Positions 1 to 11,257 are shown, numbered from the stretch's first letter. The stretch is 64,000 bases of DNA from Aphrocallistes beatrix (GCA_963281255.1 OY725500.1:2046001-2110000), one strand, 5' to 3'. Numbers and translations: made by a program. The notes: generated by a model not told the origin, from the letters alone.

Positions 1-39
1 TCTATATTTTGAGAAGACCTATGTATATATAGTACACAC

Positions 40-345
40 ACTCCCAGGCGGTTCGCAACTTCCACTATGATACTCCCTTCGGTTTACCAGGTACAACTAA
101 TGCAATTGATGCATGGAACCATTCCTTCAATGCAACTGTTGAGTGCCATCATCCCAATGTTTGAAAGTTAATACTTCCTTGATGCGGGAACAAGGACTTG
201 TTGAAGCACGACAGGCAAGTTTATTGCGGGAGCTCAACCAACCAAGTGTAGGAAAAAAATGCTATCAAGATGCTCTGAAACATCTAACAGGGAGTTATTT
301 ATGGCATCCTAGGTTGGGTAGCTCATTATTTTAATATGGAAATCC
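40..345 (+). pseudogene. MULE/FLYWCH-associated transposase, C-terminal remnant
   Basis: One frame reads AIDAWNHSFNATVECHHPN and, after a stop and a frame change, continues with LMREQGLVEARQASLLREL. This resembles the conserved tail of Mutator-like (MULE) transposases often found with FLYWCH fingers, where a Leu-Pro-x-Thr-Thr-Asn segment precedes a Glu/Asp-x-Trp-His-Asn motif and a Cys-His-His-Pro-Asn motif, usually followed by Trp. Here the position after CHHPNV is TGA where Trp is expected. The left part lies outside the window, so the catalytic DDE residues cannot be seen. It is a broken fragment. The family call rests on motif memory only. Confidence 0.5.
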
Positions 346-949
346 TGTTGTTATATTCGCAATCGTGCTCAATACTCACAAGAAAAATTTGAATCCGCTT
401 CCATATTAAAATGATGTGGTACGTCTCTAAAGTTCATGATCATTTGAGTCGGGTGAGCTGTGTGGCAGAGTACCTGGATCTGTTTCCACATCTTCATGTA
501 ACTTGCGTCTTGTCAGGTAGCAGAACGAAGATGTTCGGGGGAAGATGACCATGCTGTAATAAGTCAGGTCATCCACGAAGTGCATGTATCACATAAAATT
601 GTGCAAAAAAGGCAAGAGCTGTTTTGAAAGATCCATCAGCTAGCTAGATTTAGGATGCTTGAAGCATTTCGAGATTTGCTGGCTACCGAAAATAAGGAAT
701 ATCTGTGACAAAGCATCAAGTAATAAAGAAGTAATTGCTCCTTTGGAGTAGTATCCTGTGCTGGTGCTGCAAGTGCTCGCTCTCTTTGATGCTGTATTGT
801 ATGCTTCAGGACGTCGAAGTTACTGAGAAGTAATGAAAATTCTCATTAAAGTAACTCAAATCGGAAAATCATTTTTTTTCAGTTTGGATGGAAAGCTTTT
901 TCGAATCAGATTTAAAATTTGGAAGGTTAAATATGTTATTAAGTTGAAT
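346..949. other. No recognised feature
   Basis: No convincing ORF, splice-bounded exon or terminal repeat is seen. A short inverted pair around TTAATATGGAA and TTCCATATTAA sits at about 331-408. It may belong to the MULE-type element at the window's left edge. Confidence 0.4.
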
Positions 950-1230
950 GTAATATTTTAATAGAATCCGTATATTAATATCTCTCAAATATGATACAAC
1001 TCTCATAAAAAATGATGACTCATCGCTGTTATGACGTCATAATAATGCATCAAAAATTGACAAATTGACTTCTGAGATTTTCCGAGTGGTATCGATTAAA
1101 ACATTAAGACATACGTTTTTACCTTATAATTAATCAATGTAAGCGCAGACGCTCGCAGGGTGCCTCCGGCTGATACTAAGTGTCCACCAGCGACGCAGCG
1201 CAAGCAAGCGAAGCGCGCTTGCAATAAATC
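950..1230. repeat. Family D repeat, partial (cassette to the right)
   Basis: Decayed partial copy of the dispersed D repeat. It holds the segment with ATGATGACTCATC and TTATGACGTCAT, then the GC-rich end with CGCAGCGCAAGCAAGCGAAG. The outer end with CCTTACTATTAAAACTCGAT is missing. Other copies: 4977, 5091, 6061, 6592, 7152, 8195, 13669, 51870, 52436, 55716 and 56292. Confidence 0.8.
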
Positions 1231-2575
1231 GTTGACAAATCAAATTAATAAAGAATTGTCGGTGTAAGGAAATGTCGGTATCCATTTTCGAACAATGCTA
1301 CGGGGATGTTTGAGGCACCTATTATTACCATATCCTTCAATTTAAGATTTTAGTGGATATTATATAAGATTGTACATATTCTACTTTCTGAACCTAGAAA
1401 GTATTATGCCTGATCTTCACCTCTAGAAATTCATAACTCACGAACCAATTGTCAGATCTGATTACCTGTTATAAAAGAGATGCTCAGAATTGTATTTCTG
1501 ATACAAATATTTCAAGATTGGTCTGGCTATTATAGGAAATACTTTCTATAAGACATTTTTTGAAGATTTAGATAGTTTTATTGGGAAGTATCCTTAATGT
1601 AAGGAATAAATATTGGGGCGCATGCAAGGTGACTGTGGCTGTGAAGCGTCTGCTGGCTACACACTACGCAGCCAATCCTTTAAAGAAACTCGTCGGATAG
1701 TATCCCTTGCTAACTCTGTTGAAGACATATTCCATTTTCTTAGCAAGCATATAATGCATAATCTATAGAGGAGCAATGAGGTGCAACACAATTCTAGATA
1801 ACTCAGAGAATAATCAAAATTTGAACAGTATCATATATAAGAAGTACTAGTTTGCGGATAGAATGGTAAAATTTATAGCCATATAGCCGTGGGAAAATCT
1901 CCAGCCAAACCGACCAGATACACAAACAGCCACTTCGGGCATTCACAGCCCACGATGTCTACAACCCAACACCTTCAACACGACAAGAGGATTTCTTCCA
2001 CTAAAATTATTCGCCTCCCCATGGGGATTCTCACACCCTCCCAATGGTCAAGCGATTATTAAATCCACGACACCATAATTATATTCTTGCAACCCAAATG
2101 ACCAGCCAAATGGTAGGCTTATCAATATTTCCAATCAAAACCAGCATGTTCAGAGTACAGCAAAAATAATTTTACTAAATTGTAACTTAATTTACGTATT
2201 CAATAATGTATATAATTACTTTTCACAATAAATTAATCACTTTAGATAGAAGTTTATTGCCTAATAACAAATGGAGAGACCAGTCGACCCCCTAGAAAGA
2301 CCAATCCACCGCCTAATGTAACTACTATACTACCTAGAAAAACGGTCCAACTCAGTTGAGAGAAATTGTTTCTTTTCCAGATGTTTATTCTCAAACTTTT
2401 CAGATAGTGAAATCACATCTCTACCTACACCAATCGTCCCTGAACATGGAGATATCATATGTCACCTTGGAGAGTTTAAAATGTCCTTTTAGCTCACAAA
2501 TTCCTCAGTAAAACCCAATGTGTTAACATTTGTTTGCTTCTGGCCTGTCTGATAATATTTCTGGGCTTCATCCTG
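1231..2575. other. No recognised feature
   Basis: AT-rich sequence with no ORF longer than a few dozen codons and no clear terminal repeats. A slightly GC-richer patch at about 1615-1700 could hold an exon, but no convincing splice-bounded frame is seen. Confidence 0.35.
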
Positions 2576-3800
2576 TTAAGGTTGGTGTTTCCCATGCGAA
2601 ACTTGTTTTTTATTAAAAATGTGCCCAAATTGCTTTTTTATCATTTTTAGATCCTTATAGGGGTTCTAAACAATAATCCCGATTTTTATAAGTCCAGCCC
2701 CAATATTTCGCCACTTTGAGCCACTTGTATGACCTGGTGTCGCTCTAAAAACGACACATTTTAAATGCGAAATGTCCCACAGCTCTAACTTCTTTAAACA
2801 GTGCCAGATCATCTTTTTAATGCTGAATTCATGCTCAGCACTAGATTTCCAGCAATTTGATATATATATTGACCATATTTGGAAACATTTTTGTTTGACC
2901 GTGCCTAGCAACGGCCAGGAATTTTTTAACATTCCTGACCGTTGCTAGGAAAAGGCAACCACAAATATTTCCAAATATGGTCAATATATATATCAAATTG
3001 CTGGAAATTTAGTGCTAAGTACGAATTCAGTATTCAAATAACGACCTGGCATAGTCAAATAAAGTTATAGGTATGGGATTTCGGCGGAAACTATCGGACA
3101 TGGTCATTTTGGGCCCCCAGTGATAACTGTCAACTTTTTCACACTTTTGAAGGTGTCATGATGTGAAAATATTTGATATGTCATATTTTGAAGTTAAGTA
3201 CTACTACAAGTTGTTGATTGAGGATGTTTTGATGTTATATATTATCAGAATACCGTAAAAACAAATGGAAATCAAGCCTTTCCGAAGAAAATTGCTTTGT
3301 AGCCTGTTTTTAGCACTTAAAAAATCAATTTTACAAAGGAGGAATCTCTAGTTACAAAGGTCGTAGAGTTAAAAACTCGACGGTTTTAGAAAGATCTCGT
3401 CACGTAGAACAAAATGATAGAGACAGATTTTTGATATTCTACTTTAGAAAAAAGTTAAAATATTTTTCCTTACGAAAATCTGCCTCTAAATTTTGTATAA
3501 ACGAAATTTGAAAGAAAAAGTTATTTGGGTTAAAATTGAAAATTATATTCCTATTATTTTCTTTATTCAACCATTTTGTGTAAGAATAATTGAGCAAAAG
3601 AGGCATAAGGCATTGAAGTTTCCTTGAATGTCCTCTATAATTTAGGTCATTTGGGAAAAAAACAATTTTTCTCTTACTTCTTGGGCTCCCGAAAAGTGTA
3701 TTTTTGCAGATAACTCATCGAGAATAGTTTCCACAAAAAATTTCAGGAGAAAATAATGAAAACTTTCAAAGTTAGTTCTGGAAGGAAACACCAACCTTAA
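2576..3800. mobile_element. Family B TTAA-flanked non-autonomous DNA transposon, complete copy
   Basis: Bounded by TTAA and the inverted termini TTAAGGTTGGTGTTTCC (left) and its reverse complement (right, ending at 3800); length 1,225 bp. The interior at about 2817-3030 is a long imperfect palindrome with arms of about 100 bp around a TAGCAACGGCCAGGAAT core, which could form a cruciform. No transposase ORF is present, so it is non-autonomous. TTAA target duplications are known for the piggyBac and Kolobok superfamilies. Termini starting GG after TTAA fit Kolobok better than piggyBac, but that is inference. Confidence 0.8.
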
Positions 3801-4195
3801 CTCTATTATTCACTATATTTAGGATTAAGTTTGCATATTGAAAATATTTTGTTTGCAAAACATAAATAAATGCTCAAAGATATCCCAATTCGACACTTGT
3901 GGTTGTGTTATCATAGATGTCACTAATGAAAATTTAGGGAAAGTCTATTGAACTCGAGATTCGGATCAAAAAATAAGAATAGGTAGATGAATAATCCTAT
4001 GAATTTTCAACGCAATCAAACAAAAGCAACTACTCCAGGCTCAAAGCATGTTGAGTAGAATACCACTCGTATAACTCATTACCTATTTTCTTTCTTAATA
4101 TAGTTGCTTCTACAAATGCATTCTGATGCTACTTTCTAAAGTACGAATTTTGCCCAGTACAGACTATACTTGAAGCGAAGAACAGCTGGAATAGG
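3801..4195. other. No recognised feature
   Basis: AT-rich sequence without ORF, inverted repeat or similarity to the families recognised elsewhere in the window. Confidence 0.35.
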
Positions 4196-4476
4196 TGTGT
4201 TCCCATTAGAATTAACACTAATTAAATGGGCTAATAATTATAACAAATTTGTATTGTTGGAATATTAAGGATATTGTTTCGCTATGATTGTTTATTTAAC
4301 GAGGTTTCTCAATATTATTGATAGATTTAAGTTCATTAAATCTATATCATTTATTCAAAGCATAGTGGCAGAACATATTGTATTTGAATTTTACGAATGG
4401 TGTTCGAATTTTACGAATGAAGTGTTCGGATTAGCGAAGATTCAGATTGGCGAGGTTCGGACTAGAGGGTGTACTG
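4196..4476. mobile_element. Pogo-type MITE (P1 family), left-truncated
   Basis: Same sequence family, in opposite orientation, as the intact copy at 10024-10355. It shares the TTAACGAGGTTTCTCAAT, CGGATTAGCGAAG and GGTGTACTG|TA segments. It ends at the terminal CTG followed by TA. The left terminus is missing. It has no coding capacity; a short ORF here is incidental. Confidence 0.7.
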
Positions 4477-4504
4477 TAATACTAAATATGTTGTGTTTTG
4501 AATA

Positions 4505-4690
4505 CAGTAGACCCTCGTTAGAGTACGAACACGGATAAGACGTAACTCGGGATAAGGAGCACACTTCTTAATCCCTTATATGCTAAGCAGTACAAATAAA
4601 ATACTTTGGTTAGTACGAATTCCGGGAGATAGGTACACATTTTAATGGTCCATTGGCGAATGTACGAAGTCGAAAGTATCACATTCTACT
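4505..4690. mobile_element. Pogo-type MITE end, one terminus only
   Basis: Begins after TA with CAGTAGACCCTCGTTAGAGT, followed by phrases such as GTACGAAC and CTCGGGATAAGGAGCAC. This matches the layout of Tigger/pogo-type MITEs (CAGT-G/A-ACCCT start, TA target). No matching right terminus was found, so the right limit is approximate. Confidence 0.5.
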
Positions 4691-4976
4691 TCAAAGGTAG
4701 AATATCAATCAGTAGCCAGAGTTGCGACGGTCCATAATAATTACAGATCGGACCGGACCGGACTGGTACTTACGTGTTAGGAACCAGTGCGGAAGGAAAG
4801 GACCTGAAACACTTCTTATTATTACCTTTAGAAAACAAAGTAGTTTCTGTTGAGATTCAACGTTATACATTCAAATTTGTATATAGCAAAACGAATATGA
4901 CAGTAATTGGAGCGATTCTTTAGGGAAAAATTGAATGAAGAGTATTGTTCGCATTTATAACTTCAATATTTTATTA

Positions 4977-5090
4977 GCAAGCGCGCTTCGCTTATTTGGG
5001 GTGTGCGGCTGTGGGACAGTTTATCTCCACCGGAGGCGCCAGGATTTACATTGATTAATTATAGGGAGGATAACATAATATATATATACA
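4977..5090. repeat. Family D repeat, GC-rich end only, inverted
   Basis: Holds the GCGCGCTTCGCTT start, a decayed palindromic block and the TTGATTAATTATAGGGAG segment. It stops at a TA-rich run directly against the next D copy at 5091, giving a head-to-tail pair. Confidence 0.7.
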
Positions 5091-5618
5091 TGCGCGCTTC
5101 GCTTGCTTGCGCTGCGCTACAGGCAGACACTTTGAGTCCACAGGAGGCGCCCTGTGGGGCCTGGGGTCACATTGATTAATTACAAGGGAGAAAACATCTT
5201 TAAATACGTCTGTCCTACTGTTACAATCGATATCGCACGAAAAATCACCAAATTACTCAATTTTTGAAATTTTGATGAGTAATGAAAACGTCATAACTAA
5301 GTGATCAGTCATCATTTTTGATGATAGCTCCATCAAATGTGAGATATATTAATATACATTTTCTATTAAAGTTTCAGCCTTCTATCGCCTAAAATGGCTG
5401 AGTTATTGTCAAAAACTGAAATTTCTAATTATAAAAAAGGTGACAATGACGTCATATTTCTATGATGAGTCAACATTTTCGTCTGAACAGAGCTTAGTGG
5501 AGACATAGCCAAAAAACTCGAGCATGCCAAAAATCAGCTTTCTGCGCCAGGCAGTTTCTTCAATCAATTCGTTACAGAGATATACATTCTTGCTATTAAA
5601 ATTCGATTAATGTATATC
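5091..5618. repeat. Family D repeat, nearly full length, inverted
   Basis: Reads from the GC-rich cassette (GCGCGCTTCGCTTGCTTGCG) through the CATTGATTAATTAC block, an ATGATGACGTCAT-like region and the CCAAAAATCAGCTTTCTGCG segment, to the terminal TTGCTATTAAAATTCGATTA. The outer end is slightly decayed. No ORF. Confidence 0.8.
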
Positions 5619-5708
5619 TATTTATTTATTTACTAAGGGCGTTCAATATGTTCGAGGCCCGACACGTTAATTTTTATTTAGACGTTATATGTAGCAATAT
5701 ATTACATA

Positions 5709-5925
5709 CCGTAAACTGGGGCGACTTTGTCCCACAATAGCAATTTTAATAAAATATACTCCAACTTAGAAATACTGCAGTTTAAATACCTTTGGATATA
5801 TTGAGATTTTCATTCAACATATTAGCAATGTGATTACAATGATTCATTATTTTGAGTACATTTTATTAAAATTGCTATTGTGGGACAAAGTCACCTCTTA
5901 GGGCCAAAGTCGCACCAGTTTACGG
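5709..5925. mobile_element. 217-bp MITE with TA target duplication
   Basis: Inverted termini CCGTAAACTGGGGCGACTTT at the left and its near reverse complement at the right, each flanked by TA (5707-5708, 5926-5927). The inverted arms extend about 55 bp through GTCCCACAATAGCAATTTTA. TA duplication and a small size suit a Tc1/mariner-superfamily MITE. No coding sequence. Confidence 0.8.
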
Positions 5926-6060
5926 TAGTATGCTCGAAATACTCCCCCTTATGCAAAACACACAACTTCAGTCTCTCTATCCACTTTGCAAATGTCTTCA
6001 TAAAATCCGCTTGGGGTATCGACTTCAGCACCTTATGGTGCTCAAAATATGGAGCTATAT

Positions 6061-6591
6061 ATCACTGTTACGAATTGATTGAAGATACTGCAAGGCGCAG
6101 AAAACAGATTTTTGGCATGTGTGAGTCTTTTGGCTATGGCTCCAGTAAGTTCTGAGCTCAGACCAAAATGTCGACTCATCATTGAATTATGACGCCATTG
6201 TCACATTTATAAAGGTTAAGCAATACAGTTATTCGAGCATAGATCAGCCATTATAATTTTAATAGAATCTGAAATTTTAATAGAATCTATATACTAACAT
6301 ACCTCACATATGATGCAACTATCATCAAAAAATGATGACTAATCACTTTGTTATGACGTAATCATCAATCATCAAAATTTTAAAAATTGATAAATTTGGT
6401 GATTTTTGGTGCGATATCGATTATAACAGTAGGACAGACGTGTTTAGAGATGTTATTTCCCTTATAATTAATCAATGTGACCCTAGGCGCCCAAAGGGTG
6501 CCTCCGGCGGACACAGTGTCCACTAGCCGCGCATCGCAAACAAGCGAAGCGCTTGTATACACATAAATCCTTGCTATTAAAACTCGATTAA
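6061..6591. repeat. Family D repeat, near full length
   Basis: Starts with GTTACGAATTGATTGAAG and the GGCGCAGAAAACAGATTTTT segment. It ends with the GC-rich cassette and CCTTGCTATTAAAACTCGAT. It lies head-to-tail with the next D copy. Confidence 0.8.
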
Positions 6592-7151
6592 TGTGTGTGA
6601 ATATATATAGATATCTCTGTAACGAATCGATTGAAGAAACTGCCAAACGCAGAAAGCAGATTTTTGGCATGCGGGAGTCTTATGGCTATGGCTCCTCAGA
6701 GTTCTGAGTTCAGAAGAATATGTCAACTCATCATGATATTTTTGACGTCATTGTTACCTTTTTTATAATTAGAAATTTCAGTTTTTCGACTTTAATTCAG
6801 CCATTTTAGGTGATAGAAGGCTGAAAGTTTAATAGAATATGTATATTAATATTCTTCAAATATGTTACAACTATTATCCAAAAAAGATTACTCATCACTC
6901 TGTTATGACGTCATCATTACGCATCAAAAATTTAAAATTGACAAATTTGTTGATTTTTCGAGTGATAGCGATTTTAACAGTAAGACAGACGTAGTATTTA
7001 GAGGTATCCCCTTATTACTAATTGATGTAGCCCCACGCGCCCAAAGGTCGCCTCTGGCAGACACAAAGTGTCCGCAAGCCGCGCAGTGTAAGCAAGGGAA
7101 GCGCGGTTGTCTATAAATAAATATACATTAATCGAGGTTAATAGTAAGGAT
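6592..7151. repeat. Family D repeat, full length
   Basis: From CTGTAACGAATCGATTGAAG to the end GAGGTTAATAGTAAGGAT. The GC-rich cassette here reads CAGTGTAAGCAAGGGAAGCG with several CpG losses. The adjoining copy at 7152 is inverted, so about 1.1 kb forms an imperfect head-to-head palindrome. Confidence 0.8.
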
Positions 7152-7704
7152 GATATACAACCCGCTTCACTTATTTGCGCTGCGCCGCTGGCGGACACTT
7201 TGTGTCCGCCGGAGGCACCCTTTGGGCGCCTGTGGTTCACCATTGATTAATTATATGGTAAATAAAATCTCTAAACATGTCTGTCCTACTGTTATATCGA
7301 TATCGCACAAAAATCACCAAATTTATCAATTTTTAAAATTTTGATTCGTAATGATGACGTCATAACAGTGATGAGTGATCATTTTTTGATGATCATATTT
7401 GTGGTATATTAATATACATATTCTTTTAAAATTTCAGCCTTCTATCGCCTAAATTGGCTGAGTTATAGTTGAAAAACTGAAATTTCTAATTATAAAAAGG
7501 TGACAATGAGGTCCTAATTCCATGACGAGTCGACATTTTGGTCTGAGGTCAGAACTTAATGGAGCCATAGCCAAAAGACTCCCACATGCTAAAATCAGCT
7601 TTCTGTGTCTGGCAGTTTCTACAATCAATTCGTTACAGATATATATATATATATATACACATATACATATACACATACACATTAATCGATTTTTAATAGT
7701 AAGG
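7152..7704. repeat. Family D repeat, full length, inverted
   Basis: Best preserved cassette of the left cluster: GCGGACACTTTGTGTCCGC is an uninterrupted palindrome, followed by a second hairpin CACCCTTTGGGCG. It ends with a (TA)n and (CA)n-like run and TTAATCGATTTTTAATAGTA. ORFs on both strands are incidental. Confidence 0.85.
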
Positions 7705-8194
7705 AACTAATTTACTAGTATGACTAATAAATAACTATATATCTATTATTAGATAGAAATAGTAGTTTCACAGGCTACAATCATTTTGAATCAAGTATTC
7801 AGCTAATGAATTTGTGGATTTCCAATTTATGTAACTAGTCTAGTTAGTGTATAATCGACGATTAAACAAAGACTACTAGTCAAGTGAGCTTGGAATGTCC
7901 ATAATAACATTCTAAATATTGAAAAATGTAAGTATTTGGCAAAGGATAAACTAATTGTAGGAATGTAATTTTAGTTTCATTTTAACTATGCCTATTGTAT
8001 GAAGTAGATTTTTCTGTATATAGTGAAGCTGTCCGACTGCATTTACCATCACCATCGCACTTCTAACTACAGCAACATTTTATGGGGAGTTAGACCAACT
8101 CCCTTAATAGAATCAACTAACAAACTTATCTCTCTTCCTGGGTTAATGGCTGCTTAAAACCTGTTTTTTTCAAAACAAATTCTTCCTCTCATAA
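7705..8194. other. No recognised feature
   Basis: AT-rich spacer without ORF, clear repeat terminus or splice-bounded frame. Confidence 0.35.
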
Positions 8195-8420
8195 ATATTG
8201 ACACATCACTCTGCTATGACATCATCAAAAATGGAAGAATTTTGTGAGGATCGAGTGATTTCGAATATAACAGAAGAAAAACGTATTTAGAGATGTTACC
8301 AACTTTATTATTGATCAATGTGATCCTAGGCGCCAAAAGGATCCCACCGGCGGACACAATGTGTTTTCCAGCCGCGCTTCGCAAGCAAGTGAAGCACCCT
8401 TGTATTGATATAAGGTGTGA
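8195..8420. repeat. Family D repeat, partial
   Basis: Keeps the right half: CTGCTATGACATCATC, the TTATTGATCAATGTGATCC block and a decayed GC-rich end with GCGCTTCGCAAGCAAGTG. The left half is absent. Confidence 0.7.
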
Positions 8421-8424
8421 AAAT

Positions 8425-9000
8425 ATCCATGACCCTAAAGCGATAAAATGAAATCTACGTCTAAATTCAATAGTTACGAATTATTAGCCGATTTATCATT
8501 TGTCGCATTAGGAATTTCTTCTAATAACTTGTAAACCATTGAAAATAGAGGTAGAAATTATTTTATCGCTTGATAGGAAATACTCTATTGGCAATTAAAA
8601 AAATTCTAAATTGAATGCCCAGTTATTAAGGATTTCAAGGTATGACCCCAGCTGACCAAAATGCGTTTCCATACCAACGCTGGAATGTAGCAACCATGAA
8701 AATTCAAAAATTTCAACAATTCATTTGCAGCTCTATTTTATGATAAAAATTATAATTAAAACACTTAGAAGCAGAGGCGGCGCTAGAGCTATCTCACAGG
8801 TGGGGCACAGGTGAGGCATGGTTGATGCACGGATAATTTAGGTGGGGCAGCGGCCTCACCGGGCCCCAGCCTCGCGCCGCCACTTGTTAGAAGTGTGCAT
8901 AAAAATTATTAAATTCGTCATAAATATAACATTGAACAATATTATAGTAGCTAATCAAAGTTTTGGAAACGGATATAGGTACTTCGGAATCTTATTCATA
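8425..9000. repeat. Family E repeat, right-hand part
   Basis: Similar to 16473-17085. Shared blocks include the TTTATCATTTGTCGCATTAG region, TTATCGCTTGATAGGAAATA, GACCAAAATGCGTTTCCATA and CTGGAATGTAGCAACCATG. Full E copies have two inverted arms of about 250 bp and no ORF, so the family is foldback-like. This copy carries a small MITE insertion at 8772-8885. Confidence 0.65.
8772..8885. mobile_element. 114-bp hAT-type MITE
   Basis: Inverted termini CAGAGGCGGCGC and AAGTGGCGGCGC (right end read inward). It is flanked by 8-bp duplications CTTAGAAG (8764-8771) and GTTAGAAG (8886-8893), one mismatch. An 8-bp target duplication with a CAG start is the hAT pattern. It is GC-rich against an AT-rich host and sits inside an E repeat. 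Confidence 0.75.
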
Positions 9001-9732
9001 TATTCATGAATATATTATTAAGCTCTATTCTGCGCGGTCAATTAATTAGGCAGATAGTATTAGTTCTACCATTTCAACCGCTTCCGTAGTCCAAAATCCA
9101 GAAGTTAATTTTTGGCTACAGGTATAGTAGGCATTATTGTACATTACCAAAAAAATTTAGAATAGTACCTGGGCGATCATTATTAAACATTACCTCCATT
9201 GACCTGGACAAAAAATAGTATTTAAATTTAAAGAGTTTTCAATAAATATCCAGAAAGAGTGAACCAAGAAATGGCTGTAGGGAAGAATATATCCTGTTTG
9301 TTCCAACAGTAAAAATATATATAATCCCCCCCGGTTTTGGGGGGGACTATCTGAGGGAGGCAATTATTCCAGGGTCAGCTATTATTCGAGTATATACGAG
9401 ATTTGCCTGAGCAGAGTATAATAAGTCTATTCATGAATTCAATGAATAAGCCAATTATTAGATACTCAAATGCACTTGGTTATCGTGCCCATTTTCAACG
9501 GATAGGGTGAGTTTAACTAACTCTCTTTGCTCAATATATTACTTATCAATGGATTTATCGAATAAAATTTTTTTTCATAAACATGAAAAGAAATTATGAA
9601 TATTTCAGAATTGTTTGCAGCAATATCGCATTTTTTCGTAAAGTTGATAGAATCCTAATTAATTAATTTGATTAACAAATATAAATAGCAATATTAACGT
9701 AGTCTAATCCGTTTTTTCTCACTATTTCTCTT
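9001..9732. other. No recognised feature
   Basis: AT-rich; no ORF. A short C/G palindrome (CCCCCCGGTTTTGGGGGGG) lies near 9327-9350 and may be the decayed end of a hAT-type element. Confidence 0.35.
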
Positions 9733-10018
9733 CAGATCAATATAGTAAGATAAATCGATAGTAAGGATAAAACGAAGTAAGAATAAAGGATAGTAATAAT
9801 AAACCGATTCTAAGAATAACCAGCGAGTAATAAAAAAACGATGTAATGTACTAGTAAACCAGGAATTTCTTACACTATAGAGTAAGAATAAACCGATTAG
9901 TAAGTGTGAGAAAAAACCGATGAAAATTAGCTATAAAACGAATTATTAATATCTCCAGGGAAAATTAGTAAGAATAAACCGATAGTAAGGATAACCTGGT
10001 GTAAGAAAAACGGTTTGA
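9733..10018. repeat. Degenerate tandem array of a short A-rich unit
   Basis: Repeated variants of AGTAAGAATAAACCGAT with spacing of roughly 17-35 bp, about nine to ten recognisable copies, all in one orientation. It abuts the pogo-type MITE at 10024. It could be a minisatellite or one arm of a foldback like those elsewhere in the window. Confidence 0.65.
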
Positions 10019-10023
10019 TTGTA

Positions 10024-10355
10024 CAGTACACCCTCGCTAGTCCGAACCTCGCCAATCCGAACCCTCGCTAATCCGAACACTTCATTCTTAAAATCCGAAC
10101 ACCCAAAATATAATTTTATTCGCCTCAATGCTTTGAATAAACGTTTATAAACTTAAATTTATCATTAAGATTGAGAAACCTCGTTAAATAAGCAATCATA
10201 GCGAAATAATATACTTAATATTCTAACAATACAAATTTATTATAATTAATGCCCTATTGAATTAGTGTTATTTCACTAATCGGGACAAATTCACTAATCC
10301 GAACGATATTTTCGAACATTGGAACAGAGCTGTTCGGCTTAGCGAGGGTGTAATG
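10024..10355. mobile_element. Pogo-type MITE (P1 family), complete
   Basis: Flanked by TA on both sides, with termini CAGTACACCCTCGCTAG and, inward from the right, CATTACACCCTCGCTAAG. The subterminal phrase CTAATCCGAACA is repeated several times near the left end. Other copies: 4196-4476, 48651-48842 and the diverged one at 26435-26590. Confidence 0.8.
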
Positions 10356-10508
10356 TACTAAACAATGGAATACCAACTGAATAAATAAATATTTCCCTCT
10401 CAGATATAAAAAAATGTTAATGTCATGTGCCATGGACAACAATATCTAAAAGTAATTGAATTAAAAGATATTCAAAGCTTATTACTTCCAGACAATGTAT
10501 TAAAAATA

Positions 10509-11230
10509 CTATATATTTAAAACAATAAGACAGCCATCTCCATCTTTTTTTATCCCAAGTGCAAGCAGAAAAATTTCGGCTGTCCACCATAAGCACATAA
10601 TGATTGACAAAATGAGGATAAAAAACGCAATAATAATAAAAATGATAATTAAAATACATTTTTTCCCATCATTATCACCTCCACAGCAGGTAGTCCATTG
10701 TAAACAACAAATCATATACGATAGGAATATACACAAAAAGAATATCGTAGCTTGTAGAGTAGCGAATAATATATTGCCTTCATAGTAGTTAGCAGCTCCG
10801 GTATATCCAACAAAAATAGTCAAAACTAGTGCAGTTACTACTGAATGACTATTATTTATACAAGTGTCATTATACATTGAGTTATGAGAACATGTCAAGG
10901 GCACACATGATTGAGTATTATTACTAATCTCAAAACAGCCATTTGTAACATTACAAACACATGTATTATTTTGACACATTATACGACCATATATAGGATC
11001 AGGAGTAATACTAATATTGACACAGTCTTCCAAAATGTTGCAAGGAGAAACCTGATAATAATGAATAAAAGAGAGAAAACAGAGGGAATGATAAAACACT
11101 AACATTTAAATCGAAATCTAATCAAATAAACAACAATTACTAAACTGGAACAAAATATTAGAACAGTACATACAATAAGGAGAACGATAGCTAGTTTCAA
11201 TGTATTCGCATACTCGTAGTTATTGCACAG
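10509..11230 (-). CDS. TM2-type cysteine-rich membrane protein, spliced, 5' end uncertain
   Basis: The main exon runs 11051 to 10509 (180 codons plus stop). Upstream ORF codons correspond to a polypyrimidine tract ending TATTATCAG, a good 3' splice site. A 5' exon (about 11230-11141) reads LAIVLLIVCTVLIFCSSL, a signal-peptide-like stretch, and joins in phase through an 89-nt intron (GTAATT...CAG). The mature part begins with an extracellular segment of about 70 residues with about ten cysteines and several N-x-S/T sites. Two hydrophobic hairpins follow, with LTIFVGYTGAANYYEGN and, after a lysine-rich linker, WWTAEIFLLALGIKKDGDGC. This layout fits TM2-domain proteins (two membrane helices, short G-rich turn, D-G-x-G-C tail). 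No start codon is visible before the B element at 11258, so the first exon may be disrupted or lie beyond it. TM2 is inferred from pattern; function unknown. Confidence 0.65.
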
Positions 11231-11257
11231 TTGGAAAATTAGGGTAAATAGGATTTT

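Noticed and set aside
4977-5160. tRNA-derived SINE head in the GC-rich cassette
   Set aside because: No A-box/B-box pair or cloverleaf could be made out; the hairpins are simple palindromes.
6380-7710. Several 60-96 codon ORFs
   Set aside because: Incidental frames in family D repeats; each appears with different stops in other copies.
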